A stretch of DNA of 49,852 nt from contig JAEYWU010000121.1 of NCBI GenBank assembly GCA_023428785.1, positions 1-49,852 of the forward strand, in the 5' to 3' direction. Below, in pieces: positions 1-7,799 of the stretch (positions are counted from its first letter, which is position 1; each line of letters opens with the position of its first letter). A model generated the notes under the pieces. It was not told where the DNA came from. It made no database searches and saw nothing but the letters and a program-made list of their open reading frames with translations. Source of the stretch: Pseudomonadota bacterium (lineage in GTDB: Bacteria > Pseudomonadota > Alphaproteobacteria > Caulobacterales > Caulobacteraceae). Made by a program: the position numbers and the translations under genes.

Positions 1-57
1 AACCGGCGGCCCGGCGGCGCCCCCCCGCCCCTTTTCTGGTTCAGCCTCTGGCCTGGA

Positions 58-669
58 TCAGGCGGTCGGCTTGAGGTTCACGACCTCGCCTTGCGGGGCG
101 GGCGTAGGGGCCGGCGCGGCTGCCGGAGCAGCGGCCTGCGGAGCCGGGGAGGGAGCTGCGGGCGCCGACTGGGGCGCGCTCGGTGCGCTCTGACCCGGAC
201 GCGACTGCAGGCAGCGGCCCTGGAAGTAGGCGCCGACCTCGATGGCCAGTTGCTCGTGGTTGATGTCACCGTCGACATAGGCGGTGCCGAGCAGGCGGAC
301 CTGGGTTCCGGTCACGGCGCCGACGACGCGGCCGCGGACCTCGACGTTGTCGGCCTGGACCGAGCCTTCGACCGAGCCGGTGTCACCGACCACCAGACGG
401 CCGACGCGGACGTCGCCCTTGACCTGACCGTCGATGGTCAGCTCGCCCTGGCCCGAGATATTGCCCTCGAACACCAGATCGCGGGCCAGGACCGAGGAGC
501 CGCGCGCCGGAGCCGGCGCAGCCGCCGGGCTCGCAGACGCTGAGGCCGCAGGCGCGGACGGAGCCGACGACGATGCGCCGGGCGTGGGAAGGTCGGGCAG
601 CGGCGGGATCGGCACGTCGGACTTGGCCTTGGCCGGGGCGGGCGGGTTACTCTTCGGCTTGTTGAACAT
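58..669 (-). CDS. Bactofilin (polymer-forming cytoskeletal protein)
   Basis: Bactofilins self-assemble without nucleotide into filaments, often at the inner face of the membrane, and organise cell-wall enzymes. The 203-residue protein has a Pro/Ala-rich N-terminal tail, a central beta-helical domain at about residues 57-153 with the regular short Gly/Val repeats of the DUF583 family (for example GELTIDGQVKGDVRVG), and a second Pro/Ala-rich tail. This tail-core-tail layout is typical. The ATG at 669 overlaps the end of the M23 peptidase gene by 23 bases, so the two are very likely co-transcribed and translationally coupled. Bactofilin/M23 pairs are a known cell-shape module (CcmA/Csd1, BacA). 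Family is certain; which paralogue it is cannot be told. Confidence 0.93.
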   Translation of the reverse strand: MFNKPKSNPPAPAKAKSDVPIPPLPDLPTPGASSSAPSAPAASASASPAAAPAPARGSSVLARDLVFEGNISGQGELTIDGQVKGDVRVGRLVVGDTGSVEGSVQADNVEVRGRVVGAVTGTQVRLLGTAYVDGDINHEQLAIEVGAYFQGRCLQSRPGQSAPSAPQSAPAAPSPAPQAAAPAAAPAPTPAPQGEVVNLKPTA

Positions 670-1804
670 AGTCTCCGGCTCTCATGAAACGGGCAGGGTT
701 CTGGGGACGACCATCCACCCACACTTCGTAGTGGAGGTGGACGCCGGTCGAGCGGCCGGTGGAGCCCATGGCGCCGATGCGCTGGCCCACCGCGACGCGC
801 TGGCCGACAGTGACGTTAAAGCCCTGAAGGTGGGCGTAACGCGTCTTGAAGCCACCGCCGTGGTCGATCTCGACGGTGTTGCCGTAGCCCGAGCGGACGC
901 CGGCGAAGGAAATCACCCCCGGCGCGGTAGCCCGGATCGGGGCCATGTACGGACCGGCGAAGTCCTGGCCACGATGCATCGCGGGCCGGCCGTTGAAGGG
1001 GTCGAAGCGCACGCCGAAGCCCGAGGTCTGACGCACGCCGCTCGCGGGCCGGGCGAAGGGCAGGCGATCGGCGACGTCCGAGAGGGTGCGCATTTCGGAC
1101 AGATCGTCCGCGGCGCGCTGGATGCGAGCGGCGAAGGCCTCATCGACATCCAGAATAGTCGCCAGGGCGCGCGGATCATCGGCCTCGACCAGCGGACCGC
1201 CCAGCGAGCCCGGCGAGGCGGCGTAGGCCGACGGGTTCAGGCCGGCGAGTCGGAACGCCAGGCGCAGGCGTTCCGCCCGGCTGTCAGCGAAGGTCTCGGC
1301 CTGGGTGATCAGGCGTTCCTGATCCATCTGCACGGCGATCAGGCGGGCGACGGGCGGTCGGTCGGGATCCTGGGGAGCGGCAGGCCGAAGCGCCTCTTCG
1401 GCGCCGTCGACACCCCGGAAAAGGGTCATGACCCGCGTCAGTGCTGCGTGGCGACGCTCGACGGTATGGGCCAGGTCATCAATGGAGTCGGAGGTGGCCG
1501 TCATGCGGGCCACGGCGCTGTCCAGGCGAGCCTGAAGATCGGCGTTCATCCGCTCGGAGGCGGCGCGGGCGCGGTGTACATCCCGTTCGGCGGTGTAGGC
1601 GCTGACCGCGCCCCAGACCGTGCCGGCGGTCGAGAGAAGGAACCAGCCGCCCAGCAGGGCCGCGCCGCAGGCCATCAACACCTGCTTGCGAGAAGTCAGG
1701 ACGCGACCGGTAATCTCGCCGTCCGGCGTCCGGACGAACACATGGCGCTCCGGAAAGAGACGCTCAAATACCCGCCTTACCCAGGTTCGACCGCGTTCCA
1801 CCAT
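647..1804 (-). CDS. M23-family cell-wall endopeptidase (LytM domain), membrane anchored
   Basis: Predicted zinc peptidase that cuts peptidoglycan crosslinks. The 385-residue protein has a short cytoplasmic N-terminus, one membrane segment near residues 43-66, a periplasmic coiled-coil stretch rich in Arg, Ala and Glu (about 75-125), and a C-terminal LytM/M23 domain. The metal-binding residues are present: HRGQD (HxxxD) and HLHYE (HxH), so it should be active. It lies directly upstream of the bactofilin and overlaps it, as in shape-determining modules of other Proteobacteria. The ATG at 1804 leaves 284 bases upstream before the next start and is followed at once by a basic segment, consistent with an inner-membrane protein with its catalytic part in the periplasm. 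Confidence 0.93.
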   Translation of the reverse strand: MVERGRTWVRRVFERLFPERHVFVRTPDGEITGRVLTSRKQVLMACGAALLGGWFLLSTAGTVWGAVSAYTAERDVHRARAASERMNADLQARLDSAVARMTATSDSIDDLAHTVERRHAALTRVMTLFRGVDGAEEALRPAAPQDPDRPPVARLIAVQMDQERLITQAETFADSRAERLRLAFRLAGLNPSAYAASPGSLGGPLVEADDPRALATILDVDEAFAARIQRAADDLSEMRTLSDVADRLPFARPASGVRQTSGFGVRFDPFNGRPAMHRGQDFAGPYMAPIRATAPGVISFAGVRSGYGNTVEIDHGGGFKTRYAHLQGFNVTVGQRVAVGQRIGAMGSTGRSTGVHLHYEVWVDGRPQNPARFMRAGDYVQQAEE

Positions 1805-2064
1805 TACTCAACCACCCCCACACCCGGTCCAAGCTATATGCAGCAAGTAGCCGCGAGACCGCAAGCGCGTTCACCCTTCGTTAACCACGAATAGCTCGTG
1901 CAAACGACGGATCGATAGCTTTGCGGCGATTACTCGCCTGTCAGGGGTATGAGAAACGAATCTGGACGTGCCCCGATTTCACGCCGGGTGTCTGAGTATT
2001 CGATGAGCAGTGTCGGTGCGATTAAAGGAAGTGGATAACGCCGCGTTCAGATTTCCGCAGCCTG

Positions 2065-2520
2065 TCATACAGCCGCGAGCACCTCGGCTGCGTGACCCTT
2101 CACCGAGACCTTTCGCCACACCCTCTGGAGCGTTCCGTCAGCTGCGACGAGGGCCGTGGCGCGCTCAATGCCCATGTAGGTCCGGCCGTAGAGCTGCTTC
2201 TCGACCCAGACGCCCCAAGCTTCCGTGACCTCGCCGCCCTCGTCGGAGGCCAGCACGACGGTCAGGTCGTGCTTGGCGCGGAAGCGGGCCAGCTTCTTCA
2301 CCGGATCGCGCGACACGCCGACGACGGTCACGCCCCTGGCCACGAACTCCGGCAGGTGGGTCGAGAAGTCGATGGCCTCGTTGGTGCAGCCCGGGGTGTC
2401 GGCCTTGGGATAGAAGAAAACGACCACAGGTCCCGACGCCTCGGCCAGGTTGAAGCGGCCGCCGTCGTCGGTCGGCAGGTCGAGAACGGGAGCGTTGGCC
2501 CCCTCGGTCATCGCGGTCAT
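2065..2520 (-). CDS. bcp: Peroxiredoxin, BCP/PrxQ family
   Basis: Thiol peroxidase that reduces hydrogen peroxide and organic hydroperoxides in the cytoplasm. The 151-residue protein has the AhpC/TSA fold with peroxidatic Cys45 in TPGCTNEA. Many BCP proteins carry a resolving Cys five residues later (PGCTxxAC); here that position is Ile, and no other Cys is visible, so it should work as a 1-Cys enzyme with an external thiol. I chose the ATG at 2520, which overlaps the tyrS stop by one base (TGATG); a TTG one codon upstream is also in frame. Coupling to tyrS suggests shared transcription rather than related function. Confidence 0.92.
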   Translation of the reverse strand: MTAMTEGANAPVLDLPTDDGGRFNLAEASGPVVVFFYPKADTPGCTNEAIDFSTHLPEFVARGVTVVGVSRDPVKKLARFRAKHDLTVVLASDEGGEVTEAWGVWVEKQLYGRTYMGIERATALVAADGTLQRVWRKVSVKGHAAEVLAAV

Positions 2521-3776
2521 CAAACGGGCCTCACCAAAACGATCTTCTTCTTGCCGGCGCCGAGCTTGAGCACGCCGTCGGCGGTCAGGTCCGCCTCGGT
2601 CAGGAGCTGGGCGCCGTCGGTGACGGCGACGTCGTTGAGACGCAGGCCGCCGCCTTGGGCCAGACGTCGGGCCTCCCCATTGGACTGGCTGAGGCCGGCC
2701 TTGGTGGCGACCGCGGCGATCATGGCGCCGACGACCTCGTCGCGCGGAAGCTCGACGGTCGGCAGGTCGGCCGACAGTTGCCCCTTCTCGAAGGCGCTTT
2801 CCGCGGCCGCGCGAGCGGTCGCTGCGGCCTCTGCGCCGTGGAGCATGGTGGTCGCGGCATCAGCCAGCGCCTTCTTGGCGTCGTTGATCCCGGCGCCTTC
2901 CAGCGCCTCGAGCCGCGCGATCTCGTCCATCGGGACGTCGGTGAACAGCTTGAGGAAGCGGCCCACGTCGGCGTCGTCGACGTTGCGCCAGAACTGCCAG
3001 TAGTCGTAGGGGCTGAGCTGCTCGGCGTTCAGCCAGACCGCGCCTTGCGCGGTTTTGCCCATCTTGCCGCCGGAGGCCGTAGTCAGCAGCGGCGTGGTCA
3101 GGCCGAAGGCGTCCTTCTGGTCGACCCGGCGAACCAGGTCGACGCCCGAGACGATGTTGCCCCACTGGTCTGAGCCGCCCATCTGGAGCGTGACGCCGGC
3201 GCGTCGGTTCAGCTCTAGGAAGTCCACCGACTGCATGAGCATGTAGTTGAACTCGAGGAAGGTCATCGGCTGCTCGCGCTCGAGGCGCAGCTTGACCGAG
3301 TCGAAGGCCAGCATCCGGTTCACGGTGAAGTGCGTGCCGTATTCGCGCAGGAACTGGACGTAGCCGTAGGTCGACAGCCAGTCGTCATTGTCGATTAGAA
3401 TGGCGTCGGTCGGCCCGTCGCCGAAGGTCAGGAAGCGCTCGAAGACCGTCTTGATGGAGGCGATGTTCGACTTGATTGTCTCATCGGTCAGTTGGGGCCG
3501 CGAGGCGTCCTTGCCGGTCGGGTCGCCGACCTTGGTGGTGCCGCCGCCGATGATGACGACGGGGCGATGACCGGCCTGCTGCAGGCGGCGCAGCATCATG
3601 ATCTGGATCAGGGATCCGACGTGCAGCGAGGGCGCAGTCGCGTCGAAGCCGATGTAGGCCGAGACCACGCCCTTGGTCAGGGCCGCGTCCAGCTCATCCG
3701 GATGGGTGATCTGATGGATGTAGCCACGCGTCTGGAGCGTCTGGAGAAAGTCGGACTTGAAGGTCGGGGAGGTCAT
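2520..3776 (-). CDS. tyrS: Tyrosyl-tRNA synthetase
   Basis: Class I synthetase that charges tRNA-Tyr with tyrosine. The 418-residue length is normal for bacterial TyrRS. The HIGH-type signature appears as HVGS near residue 52, the KMSKS-type loop as KMGKT near residue 238, and an S4 RNA-binding domain occupies about residues 350-418 (LRLNDVAV region). The tyrosine-pocket segment around MQSVDFLELNR and QMGGSDQWGNI is intact. The gene is divergent from the DOMON-like gene, with a 194-base gap that holds an 8-bp inverted repeat in the tyrS leader. The peroxiredoxin start overlaps its stop codon. Confidence 0.97.
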   Translation of the reverse strand: MTSPTFKSDFLQTLQTRGYIHQITHPDELDAALTKGVVSAYIGFDATAPSLHVGSLIQIMMLRRLQQAGHRPVVIIGGGTTKVGDPTGKDASRPQLTDETIKSNIASIKTVFERFLTFGDGPTDAILIDNDDWLSTYGYVQFLREYGTHFTVNRMLAFDSVKLRLEREQPMTFLEFNYMLMQSVDFLELNRRAGVTLQMGGSDQWGNIVSGVDLVRRVDQKDAFGLTTPLLTTASGGKMGKTAQGAVWLNAEQLSPYDYWQFWRNVDDADVGRFLKLFTDVPMDEIARLEALEGAGINDAKKALADAATTMLHGAEAAATARAAAESAFEKGQLSADLPTVELPRDEVVGAMIAAVATKAGLSQSNGEARRLAQGGGLRLNDVAVTDGAQLLTEADLTADGVLKLGAGKKKIVLVRPV

Positions 3777-3855
3777 GTCGGCTCCGTTAGCAGGGAAGCC
3801 GGCGTCCGTCAGGAGGGATCGAGCGCCGGAAAGTGCGGCGCAAGGGTTCGCGGGC

Positions 3856-3876
3856 CGCTCGCTAGATCAGCGAGCG
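3856..3876 (-). repeat. Perfect 8-bp inverted repeat in the tyrS leader
   Basis: CGCTCGCT (3856-3863) and AGCGAGCG (3869-3876) pair perfectly around a 5-base loop, about 80 bases upstream of the tyrS ATG on the minus strand. It could be an operator or a leader hairpin of the tyrS transcript. No T-rich tract follows on the minus strand, so it does not look like a simple terminator. Confidence 0.5.
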
Positions 3877-3970
3877 ATAATACAGGCCGGTGAGGGGGCG
3901 GGCGGCGAACATGGGCGTATCCGTAACGGCGCTGGTTGACCGGGGTCAAGCGGGGGGTCACGAGAGGCGT

Positions 3971-4498
3971 ATGGACGCGACCCTCTCGCCACACCCCAGG
4001 AGCCCGGGCCCGGACCTGTCGCTGCGCGTCAGAGCGTTGAGGCCGAGGCCGAATAGCCTTGAGGTGACCTACGAGGTCACGGGCGATGTCGCCGCGCTGA
4101 AGGTGCCTGGCTGGGTGAGCCGCAAGAGGGCGGATGAGCTCTGGCGGACCACCTGTTTCGAGGCTTTCATCGCGCGGCCGGGCGGGGGCTATGTCGAGAT
4201 CAATCTGTCTCCGTCGGGCCTCTATGCCGTCTACGGCTTCAGCGGCTATCGCGAGGGGATGGGGGCGCTGGCCGGGGTCGAGGTGCGTGATACGGCGAGA
4301 GAGCATGACGAGGGGCGGCTGATGCTGACCACCACGCTTGACCTCGACCGGCTGAACCTCGGTGAAGGCCCGTGGCGGATGGGGCTTTCGACGGTGATCG
4401 AAACGGCCGGTGGCGCGATCTCCTATTGGGCTCTGGCGCACCCTTCGGATAAGCCGGACTTTCATCATCCCGACTCGTTCGTTCTGGAGCTGCCATGA
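3971..4498 (+). CDS. DOMON-like domain protein, unknown function
   Basis: This 175-residue protein resembles the DOMON-like family of Proteobacteria: an all-beta fold with motifs such as ELWRTTCFEAFI, YVEINLSPSGLYAVYGF and the C-terminal YWALAHPSDKPDFH, which are characteristic of that family. Substrate and reaction are unknown. A longer reading from 3890 exists, but its first 27 residues look non-coding; the ATG at 3971 follows a GAGAGG ribosome site. Its last codons overlap the start of the NamZ-family gene (ATGA), so they are translated together. I see no signal peptide or membrane segment, which suggests a cytoplasmic location. Confidence 0.8.
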   Translation: MDATLSPHPRSPGPDLSLRVRALRPRPNSLEVTYEVTGDVAALKVPGWVSRKRADELWRTTCFEAFIARPGGGYVEINLSPSGLYAVYGFSGYREGMGALAGVEVRDTAREHDEGRLMLTTTLDLDRLNLGEGPWRMGLSTVIETAGGAISYWALAHPSDKPDFHHPDSFVLELP

Positions 4499-5697
4499 GG
4501 TTCGGCATTGATCGTCTGCTCGCCGAGCCTGAGCTGAGGGCTCAGCTGAAGGGGCGGCGCGTGGCGCTCCTGGGGCACCCGGCCTCGGTGACGGAAAACC
4601 TGACCCACTCGATGGACGCGCTGATGGCCTGTCCGGATATCCGCCTCACGGCAGCGTTCGGGCCGCAGCACGGGATGAAGGGCGATCTCCAGGACAATAT
4701 GATGGAGACCGAGGACGAGACCGATGCGGTCCACGGGATCCCGGTCTTCAGCCTGTACGGCGAGGTGAGGCGGCCCACGGGGCAGTCGATGGGGACCTTC
4801 GATGTCCTGCTGGTCGACCTGCAGGATCTGGGCTGCCGCATCTACACCTTCGTGACCACGCTCCTCTATGTGCTGGAAACCTGCGCCGAGCATGGGAAGG
4901 AAGTCTGGGTTCTGGACCGGCCCAATCCGGCGGGAAGGCCCGTTGAGGGCACGATCCTGAGGCCGGGCTGGGAGAGCTTCGTCGGGGCCGGGCCGATCCC
5001 GATGCGGCACGGGATGACCCTGGGCGAGATGGGTCGGTGGTTCATCGACCGGTTCAAGATCGACGTGGCCTACAAGGTCATCGAGATCGAGGGCTACGAT
5101 CCGGAGGCGGGGCCTGGCTTCGGCTGGCCGCTGAATGAGCGGGTCTGGATCAATCCGAGCCCCAATGCGCCGAACCTGTTCATGGCGCGGGCCTATGCCG
5201 GGACGGTGATGCTGGAGGGGACCACGCTCTCGGAAGGGCGGGGCTCAACCCGGCCGCTGGAACTGTTCGGGGCGCCGGATATCGGTGCGCGCAAGGTGAT
5301 CGCCGAGATGCGGCGGATCGCGCCGGACTGGCTGGGCGGGTGCATTCTGCGGGATTGCTGGATCCTGCCGACCTTCCACAAGCATGTGGGCCAGCTCTGT
5401 TCGACGGTGCAGATCCACGTCGAGGGGCCGGCCTATGACCATCAGGCCTTCCAGCCGTGGCGGGTGCAGGCGGCGGGCTTCAAGGCGATTAGGAGCCTTT
5501 ATCCCGATTACGATCTGTGGCGGGATTTCCCGTACGAATACGCCTTCGGAAAGCTCCCGATCGACGTGATCAACGGCTCGCCGATCCTGAGGGAATGGGT
5601 CGACGACGCGGGGGCGCAAGCCGGCGATCTGGACGCCGTGGCCAAGCCGGATGAGACGGCCTGGGCCGAGGAGCGCCGGCCCTATCTGATCTACTGA
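4495..5697 (+). CDS. DUF1343 / NamZ-family exo-beta-N-acetylmuramidase
   Basis: NamZ of Bacillus removes MurNAc from the non-reducing end of peptidoglycan fragments, and this 400-residue protein has the family length and motifs: LGHPASVTENLTHSMDAL near the N-terminus, FGPQHGMKGD, VLLVDLQDLGCRIYTF, WVLDRPNPAGR and the C-terminal FAYEYAFGKLPIDVINGS-like region. No signal peptide is visible; the protein begins directly with the enzymatic domain, so it probably acts in the cytoplasm on imported muropeptide sugars. It overlaps both neighbours (DOMON-like upstream, DMT transporter downstream), making a three-gene coupled unit. The family is confident; muramidase activity is inferred by homology. 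Confidence 0.85.
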   Translation: MRFGIDRLLAEPELRAQLKGRRVALLGHPASVTENLTHSMDALMACPDIRLTAAFGPQHGMKGDLQDNMMETEDETDAVHGIPVFSLYGEVRRPTGQSMGTFDVLLVDLQDLGCRIYTFVTTLLYVLETCAEHGKEVWVLDRPNPAGRPVEGTILRPGWESFVGAGPIPMRHGMTLGEMGRWFIDRFKIDVAYKVIEIEGYDPEAGPGFGWPLNERVWINPSPNAPNLFMARAYAGTVMLEGTTLSEGRGSTRPLELFGAPDIGARKVIAEMRRIAPDWLGGCILRDCWILPTFHKHVGQLCSTVQIHVEGPAYDHQAFQPWRVQAAGFKAIRSLYPDYDLWRDFPYEYAFGKLPIDVINGSPILREWVDDAGAQAGDLDAVAKPDETAWAEERRPYLIY

Positions 5698-6653
5698 TGG
5701 ACCGGGGCAGGCTCCTCGGCGTCGCTTGCGGGGTCGGGTCGGGAGCTCTGTGGGGACTGGTGTTTCTGGCGCCCAAGCTGGTTCCGGAGGCGTCTCCGGC
5801 CGCGATGGCGGCGGGGCGGTACCTGGCCTACGGGCTGCTGGCGCTGATGCTGGTATTGCCCCGGTGGAAGGCGGCCACGAGCGCCCTGGATGCAGCGTCC
5901 TGGCGGGGGCTGGTGTGGCTGAGCCTGGCCGGGAATATCGTCTACTTCTGCCTGCTGGTGGTGGGGGTCCATCTGGCGGGAGTGGCGGCCTCGGCCCTGA
6001 TCGTGGGGATGGTGCCGGTGGCGGTCATCCTGTGGGGGCTGAAGGATCCGAACGCGGTTCCAGCGAGGACGCTGGCCCTGCCGGTGCTGCTGGCGGTCGG
6101 GGCGGTGGCCCTGATCGGTTGGGAGGCGCTGCAGAGGCCGGCGGGCGGCCATCCGGTCGGGGTCTGGGAGGTCGCGCTGGGGCTGGCCTGCGCGTTCGGT
6201 GCGCTGGTTTCGTGGTCGGCCTATGCGATCGGCAACAGCCGCTGGCTGGACCGCAATGCCAAGGTCTCGGCGCAGGACGGGTCGGTGCTGACGGGGGTGG
6301 TGACCGGGGCCCTGGCCCTGTTGCTGGTTCCGGTCGCGGCGCTAATCCCGGGGCTGACGTGGGACGGGGACATCTGGGGCCGGTACCTGGGGGTCAGCGC
6401 GATGGTGGCGCTGGGGGCCTCGATCATCGGCAATGCGCTTTGGAACCGGGCGAGCCAGCTGATGCCGCTGACCATGCTGGGCCAGATGATCGTCTTCGAG
6501 ACCCTGTTCGCCCTGATCTACGGCTTCGTCTTCGAGGGACGTTGGCCGACAGGGATCGAGGTCGTGGCGGGGGTGCTCATGGTGGTCTCGGTGGTGTGGT
6601 GCGTGCGGGCGCACAGGCCGGCGGCCGAGGTGGTGGTCGAGGGCGACCATTGA
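5697..6653 (+). CDS. DMT-superfamily transporter (EamA domains)
   Basis: Ten-helix inner-membrane transporter of the drug/metabolite superfamily, 318 residues, built of two EamA repeats (about residues 5-140 and 160-305). The first helix reads LLGVACGVGSGALWGLVFL and the second repeat ends in a WPTGIEVVAGVLMVVSVVWCV segment. Substrate cannot be read from sequence. Its ATG shares one base with the stop of the NamZ-family gene, so the pair is likely translated together; a link to amino-sugar or cell-wall recycling is possible but only inferred from that coupling. Confidence 0.9.
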   Translation: MDRGRLLGVACGVGSGALWGLVFLAPKLVPEASPAAMAAGRYLAYGLLALMLVLPRWKAATSALDAASWRGLVWLSLAGNIVYFCLLVVGVHLAGVAASALIVGMVPVAVILWGLKDPNAVPARTLALPVLLAVGAVALIGWEALQRPAGGHPVGVWEVALGLACAFGALVSWSAYAIGNSRWLDRNAKVSAQDGSVLTGVVTGALALLLVPVAALIPGLTWDGDIWGRYLGVSAMVALGASIIGNALWNRASQLMPLTMLGQMIVFETLFALIYGFVFEGRWPTGIEVVAGVLMVVSVVWCVRAHRPAAEVVVEGDH

Positions 6654-6686
6654 GGCAGATGACCCCCTGATGCTGTGAAACCACGG

Positions 6687-6713
6687 CCTCAGGAGCCTCA
6701 GGAGCATCAAGAG
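6687..6713. repeat. 9-base tandem repeat, three units
   Basis: CCTCAGGAG is repeated exactly at 6687-6695 and 6696-6704, followed by a diverged unit CATCAAGAG at 6705-6713. It lies 20 bases before dispersed element copy A. A different 9-base tandem repeat lies in the matching place before copy B. Confidence 0.75.
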
Positions 6714-6733
6714 CCCCACGGACGGACCGGACA

Positions 6734-6787
6734 ATGTCAAAGACCGGCGGCGAGTGTGGGGCTGTTGCGGGCGCCGGGGAAAAGCCG
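6734..6787. repeat. Dispersed hairpin element, copy A
   Basis: The 54-base element starts with ATGTCAAAGACCGGCGGC and ends with GGGGAAAAGCCG. Both ends are identical to copy B at 43453-43507, while the middle 24 bases differ. The core can fold through CCGGCG (6744-6749) and CGCCGG (6772-6777). Read on the minus strand, the first arm contains TCTTTGACAT followed by TGT, which resembles the boxA antitermination signal of alphaproteobacterial rRNA leaders. It may be an extragenic repeat family, a small RNA or a regulatory site. Confidence 0.75.
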
Positions 6788-7117
6788 GTGAGGCGCGGAC
6801 GGGAAGTTCCATGATCACAAGGAGATGGCGCCTCAATCCATGGGAGCCCGGCCGCACAACCTCCGCCACCCTCGGGACAGGCTCGAAGGTGACAGCGCTT
6901 CCTGCAGGCGAGGCGAACAGTCGTCGCTGCGCTGCGATATGATGAGCGCTCATGGGGCGCGATCTGCCCTCACAACGCGGACCCGAAGATCGGAGTCTAC
7001 GGAAAAACCACGGGTTTATCTATAACCGTAGTTTATTGTGCACCTGCAAAAAACTGATTGGGCTTATGGATCTGAGTCGGGTAGGAGAGGGGCTCACTCC
7101 AAACCAAGGGAAGCCCG

Positions 7118-7681
7118 ATGGCCCTCATCAACACCGAAATCAAACCGTTCAAGGCCACCGCCTACAAGCAGGGCAAGTTCGTCGACATCTCCGAGCAGAA
7201 CGTGCTCGGCAAGTGGGCGATCTTCTTCTTCTACCCGGCCGACTTCACCTTCGTTTGCCCGACCGAGCTGGAAGACCTGGCCGGCATCTATCCGACCCTC
7301 GAGAAGCTGGGCGTTGAGGTCTATTCGGTCTCGACCGACACCCACTTCAGCCACAAGGCCTGGCACGACAGCTCGCCGGCGATCGGCAAGATCGACTACT
7401 ACATGGTCGGCGACCAGTCGGGTCAGATCACCAACAACTTCGACGTCATGCGTCCGGGCGTCGGCCTGGCCGACCGCGCGACCTTCCTGGTCGATCCGGC
7501 GGGCGTGATCCAGTTCATGGAAATCACCTCGGAAGGCGTCGGGCGTAACGCGATCGAGCTGCTGCGCAAGGTCAAGGCCGCCCAGTATGTCGCCGCCCAC
7601 CCGGGCGAAGTCTGCCCCGCCAAGTGGGAAGAAGGCGAAGCCACCCTGGCGCCGTCGCTCGACCTGGTCGGCAAGATCTAA
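7118..7681 (+). CDS. ahpC: Alkyl hydroperoxide reductase C (2-Cys peroxiredoxin)
   Basis: Peroxidase subunit that reduces hydrogen peroxide and alkyl hydroperoxides and is recycled by AhpF. At 187 residues it has full AhpC length. The peroxidatic Cys47 is in FVCPTE and the resolving Cys166 is in EVCPAKW, so the typical 2-Cys mechanism is intact. The ATG at 7118 follows an AAGGGA ribosome site. ahpF lies 131 bases downstream behind a strong hairpin, so ahpC is probably made in excess. Oxidative-stress control is expected for the family but no operator is clear. Confidence 0.97.
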   Translation: MALINTEIKPFKATAYKQGKFVDISEQNVLGKWAIFFFYPADFTFVCPTELEDLAGIYPTLEKLGVEVYSVSTDTHFSHKAWHDSSPAIGKIDYYMVGDQSGQITNNFDVMRPGVGLADRATFLVDPAGVIQFMEITSEGVGRNAIELLRKVKAAQYVAAHPGEVCPAKWEEGEATLAPSLDLVGKI

Positions 7682-7684
7682 GGG

Positions 7685-7701
7685 GCTTCGTTCTTCGAAG
7701 C
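7685..7701 (+). repeat. Short hairpin after the ahpC stop codon
   Basis: GCTTCG (7685-7690) pairs with CGAAGC (7696-7701) around a 5-base loop, four bases after the ahpC stop. No T-run follows. It may protect the 3' end of an ahpC-only transcript. Confidence 0.5.
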
Positions 7702-7760
7702 GCCTTCGGCGCGGGGCGGGCTTCCCCTCCCCTTATGCCTGTCCCGCGCCGGACTACCCC

Positions 7761-7799
7761 GAGGCGCCCGTTCCGGCGGGCGCCTCACCTTCTCTCTTC
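7761..7799 (+). terminator. Strong intercistronic hairpin between ahpC and ahpF
   Basis: GAGGCGCCCG (7761-7770) and CGGGCGCCTC (7777-7786) form a perfect 10-bp GC-rich stem with a 6-base loop, followed by the pyrimidine-rich ACCTTCTCTCTTC. It ends 14-26 bases before the ahpF ATG. It probably terminates a fraction of transcripts or protects the 3' end of ahpC mRNA, which would give more AhpC than AhpF. Confidence 0.7.

Larger units (their letters stand above)
6654..7117. other. 464-base gene-free region upstream of ahpC
   Basis: No convincing gene is seen. In order it holds: three 9-base tandem units (6687-6713), copy A of a dispersed hairpin element (6734-6787), a perfect 12-base palindrome ATGAGCGCTCAT (6942-6953), and an AT-rich stretch at 7013-7070 that probably contains the ahpC promoter. 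Short open frames here lack ribosome sites or family signatures. I could not find a clear four-part OxyR site. Confidence 0.7.

Noticed and set aside
1877..1892. TTAACC motif upstream of the M23 gene, as a possible CtrA site
   Set aside because: Only one half-site is present; no second TTAA at the required 7-base spacing.
434..1894. Long plus-strand frame (486 codons) across the M23 and bactofilin genes
   Set aside because: It is antisense to two clear family members and has no domain character; long shadow frames are expected at this GC content.
7013..7070. OxyR binding site before ahpC
   Set aside because: The AT-rich stretch has CTAT-like and GTAG-like pieces but not the four-part ATAG pattern at regular spacing.
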